Origin: JAIBBV01 sp044347745
GTDB taxonomy: Bacteria > Bdellovibrionota_C > UBA2361 > JAFLCA01
Direction of reading: 5' to 3'
Assembly: GCA_044347745.1 (NCBI GenBank)
Contig: JBIKUD010000076.1
Span: forward strand, 1-7,783
Length of the DNA: 7,783 nucleotides
Below, piece after piece: positions 1 to 5,495 of this stretch (within the stretch, counting starts at the first letter, position 1; each line of letters opens with the position of its first letter). The translations under genes were made by a program, and so were the position numbers. The notes below the pieces were generated by a model. That model saw only the letters and a list, made by a program, of their open reading frames with translations. It was not told where the DNA came from and searched no databases.

Positions 1-2
1 TA

Positions 3-13
3 GAGAGAGAGAG
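3..13. repeat. Short GA dinucleotide tract upstream of the sigma gene
   Basis: Positions 3-13 are an uninterrupted GA/AG run at the extreme left edge, followed by GAGCTC-like sequence. Downstream, CTCT (near 29-32) can pair with AGAG (near 39-42), which lies next to the Shine-Dalgarno sequence of the sigma gene. I see no clear promoter in these first 56 bases. The run is short and may be incidental. Confidence 0.3.
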
Positions 14-40
14 CTCAAGTTAAAGGACTCTCCGCTCAGA

Positions 41-46
41 GAGGAG
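41..46 (+). promoter_or_regulatory. Ribosome binding site deciding the sigma factor start
   Basis: GAGGAG lies 10 nt before ATG 57. The in-frame TTG at 48 is only one base downstream of this purine block, too close for initiation. The site therefore favours ATG 57 over TTG 48. Confidence 0.6.
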
Positions 47-56
47 TTTGGGACCC

Positions 57-752
57 ATGTCTGCAAAGACCCCCGTCAGCCGGGACGCATTGATAGAGGA
101 ATACCGTGACTACGTTGGTCGAGTGGTAGGACAGCTTATTAAGACCATGGGACTACCTCTGGAGAGTAGCGATGAGTATACCTCGGCGGGATATTTAGGT
201 TTGGTTGAAGCAGCTGACCGATTTGATTTTAATGCTGGTAAGCCATTCAAGAATTACGCCTTTCTTAGAATTCGTGGAGCTATCATCGATAGCATCCGTC
301 ATACTGCTGAACTTAAGGGAAAAGCATACCGCTGCGCGCAGGTGCTTAAGGCCTCACACGATCTACGTGAAACACTGTTACCAGAAGACGTACTTTCAGA
401 CACCGAAGCGCCCATGTCTTTGGCTGAAATTTTGGAGTACGCAGGTCGCAGTACGCTGGCCTACCGCATGTCCATTTGTGAGATCGAGGACACCGTTACC
501 ACCGAGGGCGCCTACGGCGATTGCCCAGAGGATGTGCGCATTGCCAAAGAAAAATTACAAAAAATGTATGAGTCGGTAGCAACTTTGCCGGAAAAAGAGC
601 GAATAGTAATTGAAGGCTTTTATTTCCAAGGCAAAACGTATGATGAAATCGGAGACCAAATTGGGGCATCAAAATCGTGGGTTTCGCGTATGCATGCGCG
701 GGCTCTGGGATTGCTGCTTCGAAAACTTACCCAGGACGACGAAACCGACTAG
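57..752 (+). CDS. FliA/WhiG-type (group 3) sigma-70 family factor heading the T3SS block
   Basis: This 231-residue protein is an alternative sigma factor that would direct RNA polymerase to a dedicated promoter set. Region 2 is clear at about residues 14-82: the stretch DEYTSAGYLGLVEAADRFD (39-57), then a Phe/Tyr-rich segment (PFKNYAFLRIRGAIIDSIR) matching the promoter-melting and -10-recognition helix. Region 4 spans about 170-226, with LPEKERIVI followed by a helix-turn-helix (YDEIGDQIGASKSWVSRMHA). The part between, about 85-165, should hold region 3 but shows no obvious LGR-x-PT-type FliA motif, so it looks divergent. The size fits FliA (about 240). The gene ends 13 nt before the likely sctJ start, so it is probably translationally coupled to the T3SS genes. 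Inference: it is a T3SS-dedicated rather than a flagellar sigma, because no flagellar genes are present. Family assignment is firm; the regulon is not. Confidence 0.88.
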   Translation: MSAKTPVSRDALIEEYRDYVGRVVGQLIKTMGLPLESSDEYTSAGYLGLVEAADRFDFNAGKPFKNYAFLRIRGAIIDSIRHTAELKGKAYRCAQVLKASHDLRETLLPEDVLSDTEAPMSLAEILEYAGRSTLAYRMSICEIEDTVTTEGAYGDCPEDVRIAKEKLQKMYESVATLPEKERIVIEGFYFQGKTYDEIGDQIGASKSWVSRMHARALGLLLRKLTQDDETD

Positions 753-765
753 CTTTACGAGCTTC

Positions 766-1503
766 TTGAGCTATCGATTATTAACGGTCTGTCTACTGTT
801 ACTACTGACGGGCTGCAAAGAACAAATTGTACATAACTTAAGTGAAGTTGAAGCTAATCGTCTTCTCACTCGCTTACATGAGATTTCTATCGAGGCCTCC
901 AAAGAGCGCCAACCAGATGGCAAATGGCTGATTGCAACTTCAAAATCAGATTCACTGAGGGCCATTAAATATTTAAATGATTCTCGCGTCTTTCGTCAGG
1001 AGCTTGCTCAGGAAGATGGCGGAGCAAGTTCAATATTGCTGAATAAAGATGAGCAAAGAGCACGGGCCGCACGCAGACTTGCGCGTGAAATTGAAATGAG
1101 CCTCCGCAGTATAGAAGGTGTGCTTGAATCTCACGTGCATCTCAACTTACCTGCTGCTGATCCGCTCTTCGGACAGCGTGCGCAGGGGGCCGTAAGCACC
1201 GCCAGCGTGGTTGCAGTGGTCGATGCTAACGCGCAGGTTGCTGCCGCCGATATCGCGCAGCTGGTGAGTGGTGCGACCGGAGTTGAACAAAAGTCGGTGG
1301 CAGTGTTGTTAACACCAGGTGTCCTTGAACGGGCTGACGCCCACTTTGGCCAGGCTTTTGGAGTATCGGAATTTAATGCTCAGGGCCAATCTGTTTCACC
1401 TAACATACTCGTGCTCTGTGCCGTGGCGTTATGTTTGGTAGGAACAGGACTAAGTTATCTTCTTTGGAAAGGCAAAATCACTTTACCTGTGGTGCAGCGA
1501 TGA
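766..1503 (+). CDS. sctJ: SctJ, T3SS inner-membrane ring lipoprotein (YscJ/PrgK/FliF family)
   Basis: SctJ forms the periplasmic-side inner ring of the T3SS basal body. From the proposed TTG start the protein has 245 residues, typical of the family. A lipoprotein signal peptide occupies residues 1-16, with lipobox L-T-G-C and the lipidated Cys at 17. Ring-building domain 1 covers about 19-75 (SEVEANRLLTRLHEISIEA). Ring-building domain 2 covers about 105-188, with the characteristic EGVLESHVHLNLPAADPLFG, TASVVAVV and SVAVLLTP segments. A C-terminal membrane helix at about 214-234 is followed by a basic tail. TTG 766 was chosen because it gives a proper signal peptide. A longer frame reaches back to 610 but would add 52 residues overlapping the sigma gene and bury the signal sequence. 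The ribosome site before 766 is poor, so coupling to the preceding gene, which stops at 752, is likely. The last codons overlap the next gene by ATGA. Confidence 0.93.
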   Translation: MSYRLLTVCLLLLLTGCKEQIVHNLSEVEANRLLTRLHEISIEASKERQPDGKWLIATSKSDSLRAIKYLNDSRVFRQELAQEDGGASSILLNKDEQRARAARRLAREIEMSLRSIEGVLESHVHLNLPAADPLFGQRAQGAVSTASVVAVVDANAQVAAADIAQLVSGATGVEQKSVAVLLTPGVLERADAHFGQAFGVSEFNAQGQSVSPNILVLCAVALCLVGTGLSYLLWKGKITLPVVQR

Positions 1504-1724
1504 ACGCTGAGGTGCATCAACATACTCCAGAATTCTGGGAGTCGCTTTATGGAGCCGCGCTTTTTTTGCACGGAGTAGATCCCGAGCGCGCAGCGATTGA
1601 TCCATTTTTAAAGGCCGTGGTAGTTCGCTATATCGAAGTGCTGCAATGTCTGCCCGAAGCCTGGGCATTAGCTTCAGCCGAGCAGGCGCTGGAATCTCCT
1701 CAGAAGGGGGCGATACCACAGTGA
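1500..1724 (+). CDS. Unrecognised 74-residue protein between sctJ and sctQ
   Basis: I do not recognise this protein. It starts at ATG 1500, sharing ATGA with the sctJ stop, and its end shares GTGA with the sctQ start, so it is locked into the operon by overlaps on both sides. A longer in-frame opening from 1431 would lie inside sctJ and is not needed. The protein is probably soluble and mostly helical: aromatic and hydrophobic in the middle (FWESLYGAALFLHGVD, then FLKAVVVRYIEVLQCL), with an Ala-rich stretch and a polar tail. It has no signal peptide and no clear membrane helix. In several T3SS operons small stalk, platform or chaperone proteins (SctK, SctL, SctE-like) occupy comparable slots, but the sequence and length do not match SctK or SctL as I know them. 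A small platform accessory or chaperone is inference from position only. Confidence 0.7.
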   Translation: MNAEVHQHTPEFWESLYGAALFLHGVDPERAAIDPFLKAVVVRYIEVLQCLPEAWALASAEQALESPQKGAIPQ

Positions 1725-2647
1725 AAGCATATCTCGAACCAAACATCGCCCACAGCATGCTCAATCAAATTGAAGCTGATTTGTCAGGATTACTTGGTTT
1801 TTTGTACCAACAGCCAGTACTTGTAAAAGGCAGACCGTGCGACGTCAGTCAAAAATTAGGTGCGGGAATTTTAATGGATGACTTTGAAGATATTATTTTC
1901 TTGTCACCTTGGGGATCGGAATATCAACCTACCAACTGCGAGTATTTTAGTCTGCTTGCTCGTATTACAACTTATTTAGGTAAATGTGCCGGGGGATTCT
2001 CTGGAAAAAGAATTCAAAAACCAAGAGCCTTAAGCGCTGGTGAGGCTTCAAGCGCCTTTGTATTTGAAGTGTGCTCACAATCTGGCGACCTTTTGGGCTT
2101 CTGGCGTTGGGTCGGACGAATTACAAAGTTTGCTCTGGCGATTGATCGCCACAATAGACGTCCAAATATTTCGCGAACAGTGGCTGTTTCAATTGAAGCA
2201 CAAATAAATTCAGTAAGCATCAATCAGGTTATGGTGTTGTCTACGCTTAGGCTTTGTCACCGTAACTGGGCTGCCGATGTGAGTGTTCATTCAGATTTTA
2301 TGGGGATAATAAATATGGAAACAAAAGAAGTTGAGGTGACCGAGGATTCAGTCCCGCTAGTCATTAGTTTAGGGCAGATTGAGCTGAGTGAAGCAGATTT
2401 TCTACAATTGCGGATAGGGTCGCGAATTGCCTGTGATATACCTGGTCAGTTTCCCGTGACTATTCGGCTAGGGCAGCAGGAGTGGTGCACAGGAATTGCC
2501 GCATTATTCCCTGGCCGCGTTGAAATTACAGTAGGCGATTGGAGTGAAAAAAGTGAGAAAAAGTCGATCTCAGACGCAACTATTTCAAAAAATTTGCGAA
2601 TAGAGAGAAAGCCCTTTGATCTGCAAGGTCTTGCCTCAGCGGAATAA
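1721..2647 (+). CDS. sctQ: SctQ, T3SS cytoplasmic sorting-platform / C-ring protein (YscQ/FliN family)
   Basis: SctQ builds the cytoplasmic pods that dock substrates and the ATPase complex beneath the export gate. The GTG start at 1721 shares GTGA with the preceding stop and has an AAGGGGG purine block at about 1704-1710, giving 308 residues, normal for the family. Upstream in-frame codons back to 1646 lie inside orf74 and look non-native. The N-terminal domain (about 1-145) is poorly conserved. A divergent first SPOA domain probably lies at about 154-200. The second SPOA domain at about 211-272 is convincing: VPLVISLGQIELSEADFLQL, then RIGSRIACD, PVTIRLG and a closing GRVEITV strand. About 36 further charged residues follow this domain, more than usual for SctQ. 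An internal ATG at codon 199 (position 2315), with a good ribosome site, could give a separate 110-residue C-terminal product. Confidence 0.87.
   Translation: MKAYLEPNIAHSMLNQIEADLSGLLGFLYQQPVLVKGRPCDVSQKLGAGILMDDFEDIIFLSPWGSEYQPTNCEYFSLLARITTYLGKCAGGFSGKRIQKPRALSAGEASSAFVFEVCSQSGDLLGFWRWVGRITKFALAIDRHNRRPNISRTVAVSIEAQINSVSINQVMVLSTLRLCHRNWAADVSVHSDFMGIINMETKEVEVTEDSVPLVISLGQIELSEADFLQLRIGSRIACDIPGQFPVTIRLGQQEWCTGIAALFPGRVEITVGDWSEKSEKKSISDATISKNLRIERKPFDLQGLASAE
2302..2317 (+). promoter_or_regulatory. Candidate internal ribosome site and start codon for a SctQ C-terminal product
   Basis: GGGGA (2302-2306) lies 8 nt before an in-frame ATG at 2315, which is Met199 of SctQ. Initiation here would give a 110-residue protein beginning about 12 residues before the second SPOA domain and ending at the sctQ stop (2647). 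YscQ, SsaQ and Spa33 are known to make such C-terminal products from internal starts, and these assemble with the full-length protein. The placement relative to the domain boundary is what makes this site credible; use of the site is inference. Confidence 0.5.
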
Positions 2648-2661
2648 GGGTAATTTTTAGC

Positions 2662-2666
2662 GGAGG
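2662..2666 (+). promoter_or_regulatory. Strong ribosome binding site for orf99
   Basis: GGAGG sits 4 nt before ATG 2671. It is among the best Shine-Dalgarno matches in the block, which suggests high expression of the small protein that follows. Confidence 0.6.
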
Positions 2667-2670
2667 TCGC

Positions 2671-2970
2671 ATGACTACAATTAATTCAGGAACCATAATC
2701 GGACGTAATCTAAATTCAACAAATCTGACTCGTTACGCAGCCGAGCCAAAAAACAGTCTGGGTACTGCTTTTAGCGCTGTCGCGGGTGCGTTGACTGGTA
2801 CAGTTGGTGGGGTGCTTGGTGGGGCTTCCAACGATGCCGCCATGAGTGCACTTCTCCAAACGCAAATTGAATCACAAATGAAAATGCAGGTGTATTCAAT
2901 GCAATCGAACGTCGAACGTTCTAAGCATGAAACAAACATGGCTCCCATTCGCAATGCGCGTCTTGGATAA
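2671..2970 (+). CDS. Small T3SS-operon protein of 99 residues, possible rod/needle-type component or early substrate
   Basis: The start is well supported by GGAGG at 2662-2666. The N-terminus (about 1-30) is rich in Thr, Ser and Asn, as in many T3SS-secreted proteins. Residues about 31-52 are small, hydrophobic and Gly/Ala-rich (AGALTGTVGGVLGG), enough for a membrane-interacting or flexible segment. The C-terminal half (about 54-99) is a predicted long helix, with LLQTQIESQMKMQVYSMQ and a basic RNARLG end. Size, position between sctQ and sctV, and the C-terminal helix recall inner-rod (SctI) or needle (SctF) proteins, but I cannot match conserved residues, so no symbol is given. A strong hairpin immediately follows the stop codon, which would suit a gene needed at higher level than sctV. 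Existence of the gene is solid; function is inference. Confidence 0.8.
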   Translation: MTTINSGTIIGRNLNSTNLTRYAAEPKNSLGTAFSAVAGALTGTVGGVLGGASNDAAMSALLQTQIESQMKMQVYSMQSNVERSKHETNMAPIRNARLG

Positions 2971-2973
2971 TTG

Positions 2974-4905
2974 ATGCGCTGGGGCTCCGGTTTTTTGCTG
3001 AGCCCCAGCGCCGATTGGATAATTCGAAGTCAATTCAAAAGTATTATGAAAGCGTTGCTTGTTCCACTCGCATTAATTGCAATTATTGGAAGTATGTTGC
3101 TGCCCTTGCCAGCCATGCTCTTAGATTTTTTAATAGTCGCGAATGTGCTTTTGGGTTTCGTGCTTCTGGTAAGCGCTGTGTATATAGGCGAACCTATGCG
3201 CCTTTCTGCCTTACCAACGGTGCTGCTTTTCGCCACTTTGTATCGTTTGGCGCTTAATATCTCAACAACGAGACTCATTCTAGGTTCCGGGGAAGGCGGG
3301 AGCGTGGTCGAAGCGTTTGGTTCGGTGGTGATTCAGGGGAATCTGATAGTTGGATTAACTGTCTTTTTGGTTGTCACTATCGTGCAATTTATTGTGATTG
3401 CAAAGGGTGCTGAGCGTGTGGCCGAGGTTGCAGCGCGTTTTACCCTGGATGCGTTGCCCGGAAAGCAGATGTCTATCGATGCCGATGTGCGAGCAGGTTT
3501 GCTTGATGTTGAAGGAGCGAGACGCAAGCGGCAAGAGTTGCAAATTGAATCAAGATTTTATGGCGCACTTGATGGCTCTATGAAATTTATCAAGGGCGAC
3601 GCTATCGCAGGATTGATCATCGTGGCCATAAATCTTGTGGGAGGGTTTTTGCTTGGGGTGACCACGCAACGCCTAGGTTTGTCGGAAGCTCTCGCTCAGT
3701 ACTCACTTTTGACGGTTGGAGACGGACTTGCTTCTCAACTCCCTGCTCTGCTCAACGCGCTGGCGGCCGGAATTGTGGTTACCCGGGTGACGCGCGGCGA
3801 TGGAAAATCTTTGGCATCCGAGGTGCCTGCCCAGCTTGGGCAACTAAAGGTAGTGAAGGTAATGGTAGCGGTACTTGCTTTGGCATTAGGCGCCTTACCA
3901 GGCATGCCGCTGCTTCCTTTTTTGGGTCTGGGCTTGCTGGCTTTGATTCTCGCTGTAACCCATAAAGATGTTCCCGATGAGCAAGAAATTGTGCTTCCGG
4001 CATTTAAGCCTCGTCCATCACCATTATTGACGCTTGAGTTTGGAATTCAAACCTTGGAGGCACTTCGTACGCACGCTAAGGAGTTGGAGACCCGCTTAGA
4101 TATTTGGCGCCAAGATGTTTTTGATAAATTTGGAATGGTATTGCCGGCGCTCGATATTAGGGCCGATAAAGTGGGGAGTTATACCTTTCGTATCTTGCTC
4201 AGAGGAATTGAAGTACGCCGCCAACAAGATTCAGTTGTGGCCGGAAAGTTAATTGATGAATTACTCGTGGAGCTGAACCAAGTCATTGAATGGCACTCGA
4301 TAGAACTCATTGATGACAGTATGACAAGACGAATGCTTGACGCTTTGGAGAAGCAGCATCCTGAATTAGTAGCAGCGGTAGTGCCAAATGTAGTCAGCAC
4401 AACTCAGCTTACGGTGTTGCTACGCAGTCTAGTAAAAGAAGGAATTAACGTTCGTAATTTAGATGTAATTTTACAGGCTGTCGCTGAGAATAGCGGCCGA
4501 GCTGCCTCTGAGCGAGTGTTGCTTGAGGAGGCAAGGGTCGCCTTGGGTCGACAAGTAACTATGTTGCTTGTAGGTGAAGGCGGGTTGCTACCTGCGCACT
4601 CCGTTGAACCGATGATTGATATTGCGCTTGCGGAGACAGAGCGTAGTGGCAAAACCCTGGACCCTAATCTAATCGGTGAATTTTTAAGTGTTATCCCTGA
4701 ACAAATTTCTAAAGATAAGCCGCTTATTTGTTCCAAAGCGGCGCGAGCGTTGTTGCGTGATTGTCTAGAGGTGCGAGGGTTGCGCTATCAAGTAATAGCC
4801 TATGAGGAACTGCCCCGGGGAGTACATTTCGTGAATGCAGGTACGGTTGGAACAACTATAAAGGAGAGATATCATGAAGATTTTGTGCAGAAGCTTGCTG
4901 CTTAG
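2974..4905 (+). CDS. sctV: SctV, T3SS export-gate protein (FlhA/YscV/InvA, FHIPEP family)
   Basis: SctV forms the nonameric export gate in the inner membrane, coupling proton motive force and chaperone-substrate docking to secretion. From ATG 2974 it has 643 residues. The N-terminal membrane half (to about 330) has roughly eight hydrophobic segments and diagnostic family motifs: LPLPAMLLDFLIVANVLL, LPTVLLFATLYRLALN followed by STTRLIL, IVQFIVIAKGAERVAEV, LDALPGKQMSIDAD, DGSMKFIKGDAIAG and LLTVGDGLASQLPAL. The C-terminal half is the cytosolic ring domain, ending in conserved segments such as VPNVVSTTQLTVLLRSLVKE and NVRNLDVILQAVAE. Compared with FlhA and YscV (about 690-705 residues), roughly 50 residues appear missing near residue 415. 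The start is uncertain: ATG 2974 (4 nt after the previous stop) or TTG 2995. ATG 3046 would remove the short cytosolic N-terminus that resembles YscV (ADWIIRSQFKSIM). The 3' end overlaps the next gene by 32 nt. Confidence 0.97.
   Translation: MRWGSGFLLSPSADWIIRSQFKSIMKALLVPLALIAIIGSMLLPLPAMLLDFLIVANVLLGFVLLVSAVYIGEPMRLSALPTVLLFATLYRLALNISTTRLILGSGEGGSVVEAFGSVVIQGNLIVGLTVFLVVTIVQFIVIAKGAERVAEVAARFTLDALPGKQMSIDADVRAGLLDVEGARRKRQELQIESRFYGALDGSMKFIKGDAIAGLIIVAINLVGGFLLGVTTQRLGLSEALAQYSLLTVGDGLASQLPALLNALAAGIVVTRVTRGDGKSLASEVPAQLGQLKVVKVMVAVLALALGALPGMPLLPFLGLGLLALILAVTHKDVPDEQEIVLPAFKPRPSPLLTLEFGIQTLEALRTHAKELETRLDIWRQDVFDKFGMVLPALDIRADKVGSYTFRILLRGIEVRRQQDSVVAGKLIDELLVELNQVIEWHSIELIDDSMTRRMLDALEKQHPELVAAVVPNVVSTTQLTVLLRSLVKEGINVRNLDVILQAVAENSGRAASERVLLEEARVALGRQVTMLLVGEGGLLPAHSVEPMIDIALAETERSGKTLDPNLIGEFLSVIPEQISKDKPLICSKAARALLRDCLEVRGLRYQVIAYEELPRGVHFVNAGTVGTTIKERYHEDFVQKLAA
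2976..3011 (+). promoter_or_regulatory. Perfect 11-bp hairpin at the orf99/sctV junction
   Basis: The arms GCGCTGGGGCT (2976-2986) and AGCCCCAGCGC (3001-3011) are exactly complementary, with 9 G/C pairs and a 14-nt loop containing a T6 run. No T-tract follows either arm on either strand, so it is not a standard intrinsic terminator. It begins 5 nt after the orf99 stop and lies just inside sctV if ATG 2974 is the start. It could stabilise the upstream mRNA, be a processing site, or restrain sctV translation. The structure is seen directly; the role is inferred. Confidence 0.7.
4861..4866 (+). promoter_or_regulatory. Ribosome binding site inside the sctV 3' end
   Basis: AAGGAG lies 7 nt before ATG 4874 and falls within the last codons of sctV. 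It fixes the start of the TPR lipoprotein and shows that the 32-nt overlap between the genes is genuine. Confidence 0.75.
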
Positions 4906-5428
4906 TCATTGTTTATTGATGTTTGGTTGTGGGCCTTTGGTGTTAATGCCGACGCCTGAAGAAAGTCAGCAGGCTTATGCTCTCATAGATAAAGGAACTT
5001 TGTTCCTGCGAGCCGGCGATTTTGAGCAAGCGGTTGCTGCGTATCAAATGTCACTCGAGCTTGCCCCTTCTGCGGCTGCGTTGGATGGCCTGGGGTGTGT
5101 GGCGCTAAGGCGCAAAGAGTATGGCACGGCGGAAGTCTACTTTAATAAAGCAATAGAATTAGATCCGCTCTATATTCAGTCTCTTGGCAATAAGGCTTTG
5201 TTGCATGAGGAGCGGGGGGAGCTTGCTGAAGCTGAGGCGCTTTTCGAGCAGGCAGCTTTATTGGCTCCAAATATCGTGGAAGTTCGCAATAATTATGGAG
5301 TTTTCTTGAGTGAACGGGGACGTGTGCGTGAGGCTCAAGACCAGTACCGGGCGGCACAGGTTGTGACTGTAGATACGATCCCCCAAGAAAATCTTCGAAT
5401 AGTAACGCAGGCTGGGCTTAAGCCCTGA
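4874..5428 (+). CDS. TPR-repeat outer-membrane-type lipoprotein in the T3SS operon
   Basis: This 184-residue protein begins with a lipoprotein signal peptide (residues 1-18: MKILCRSLLL, then a hydrophobic stretch), ending at F-G with a probable lipidated Cys19. The residue after Cys is Gly, not Asp, so there is no inner-membrane retention signal and outer-membrane sorting is likely. About four tetratricopeptide repeats follow, near residues 35-66, 68-100, 102-134 and 136-165, with typical A-G-D-F-E-Q-A, ALRRKEYGTAEVYFNKAIELDP and ERGELAEAEALFEQA patterns. TPR domains are protein-protein scaffolds. In type IV pili, PilF/PilW TPR lipoproteins act as pilotins that assemble the secretin. By analogy, and because it overlaps sctV, this protein may place the T3SS secretin or act as a periplasmic assembly chaperone; that role is inference. 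No secretin gene is visible here. Confidence 0.88.
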   Translation: MKILCRSLLLSHCLLMFGCGPLVLMPTPEESQQAYALIDKGTLFLRAGDFEQAVAAYQMSLELAPSAAALDGLGCVALRRKEYGTAEVYFNKAIELDPLYIQSLGNKALLHEERGELAEAEALFEQAALLAPNIVEVRNNYGVFLSERGRVREAQDQYRAAQVVTVDTIPQENLRIVTQAGLKP

Positions 5429-5495
5429 CGCATGACGGCAGGATTCAAACAGGTTCTGGTACGGACAAAAGATTAAAGCTAGGATAGGAGTTGGT

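Noticed and set aside
1..109. C-terminus of an upstream gene overlapping the sigma gene
   Set aside because: Frame 2 is open from the edge to about 109 and frame 3 ends at TAA 21-23; either could be the tail of a preceding gene, but the stretch is too short to decide.
610..765. Extended N-terminus for sctJ
   Set aside because: The frame is open back to 610 but overlaps the sigma factor gene and would place the lipoprotein signal 50 residues inside the protein.
771..965. Antisense open frames over sctJ, sctQ and sctV (for example 771-965, 2014-2223, 4404-4736)
   Set aside because: They are Ser/Arg-rich mirror frames of strongly conserved coding regions, without ribosome sites or recognisable domains.
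2976..3011. Intrinsic terminator between orf99 and sctV
   Set aside because: The stem is strong, but the T6 run lies in the loop and no T-tract follows either arm, so it is described as a regulatory or stability hairpin instead.
3046..3048. ATG 3046 as sctV start
   Set aside because: It would delete the short cytosolic segment (ADWIIRSQFKS) that resembles the YscV N-terminus and would begin at the first membrane helix; its ribosome site is also weak.
4162..4169. Exact GCCGATAA sigma-28 -10 element inside sctV
   Set aside because: No TAAA-like -35 lies about 15 nt upstream, and no gene starts nearby.
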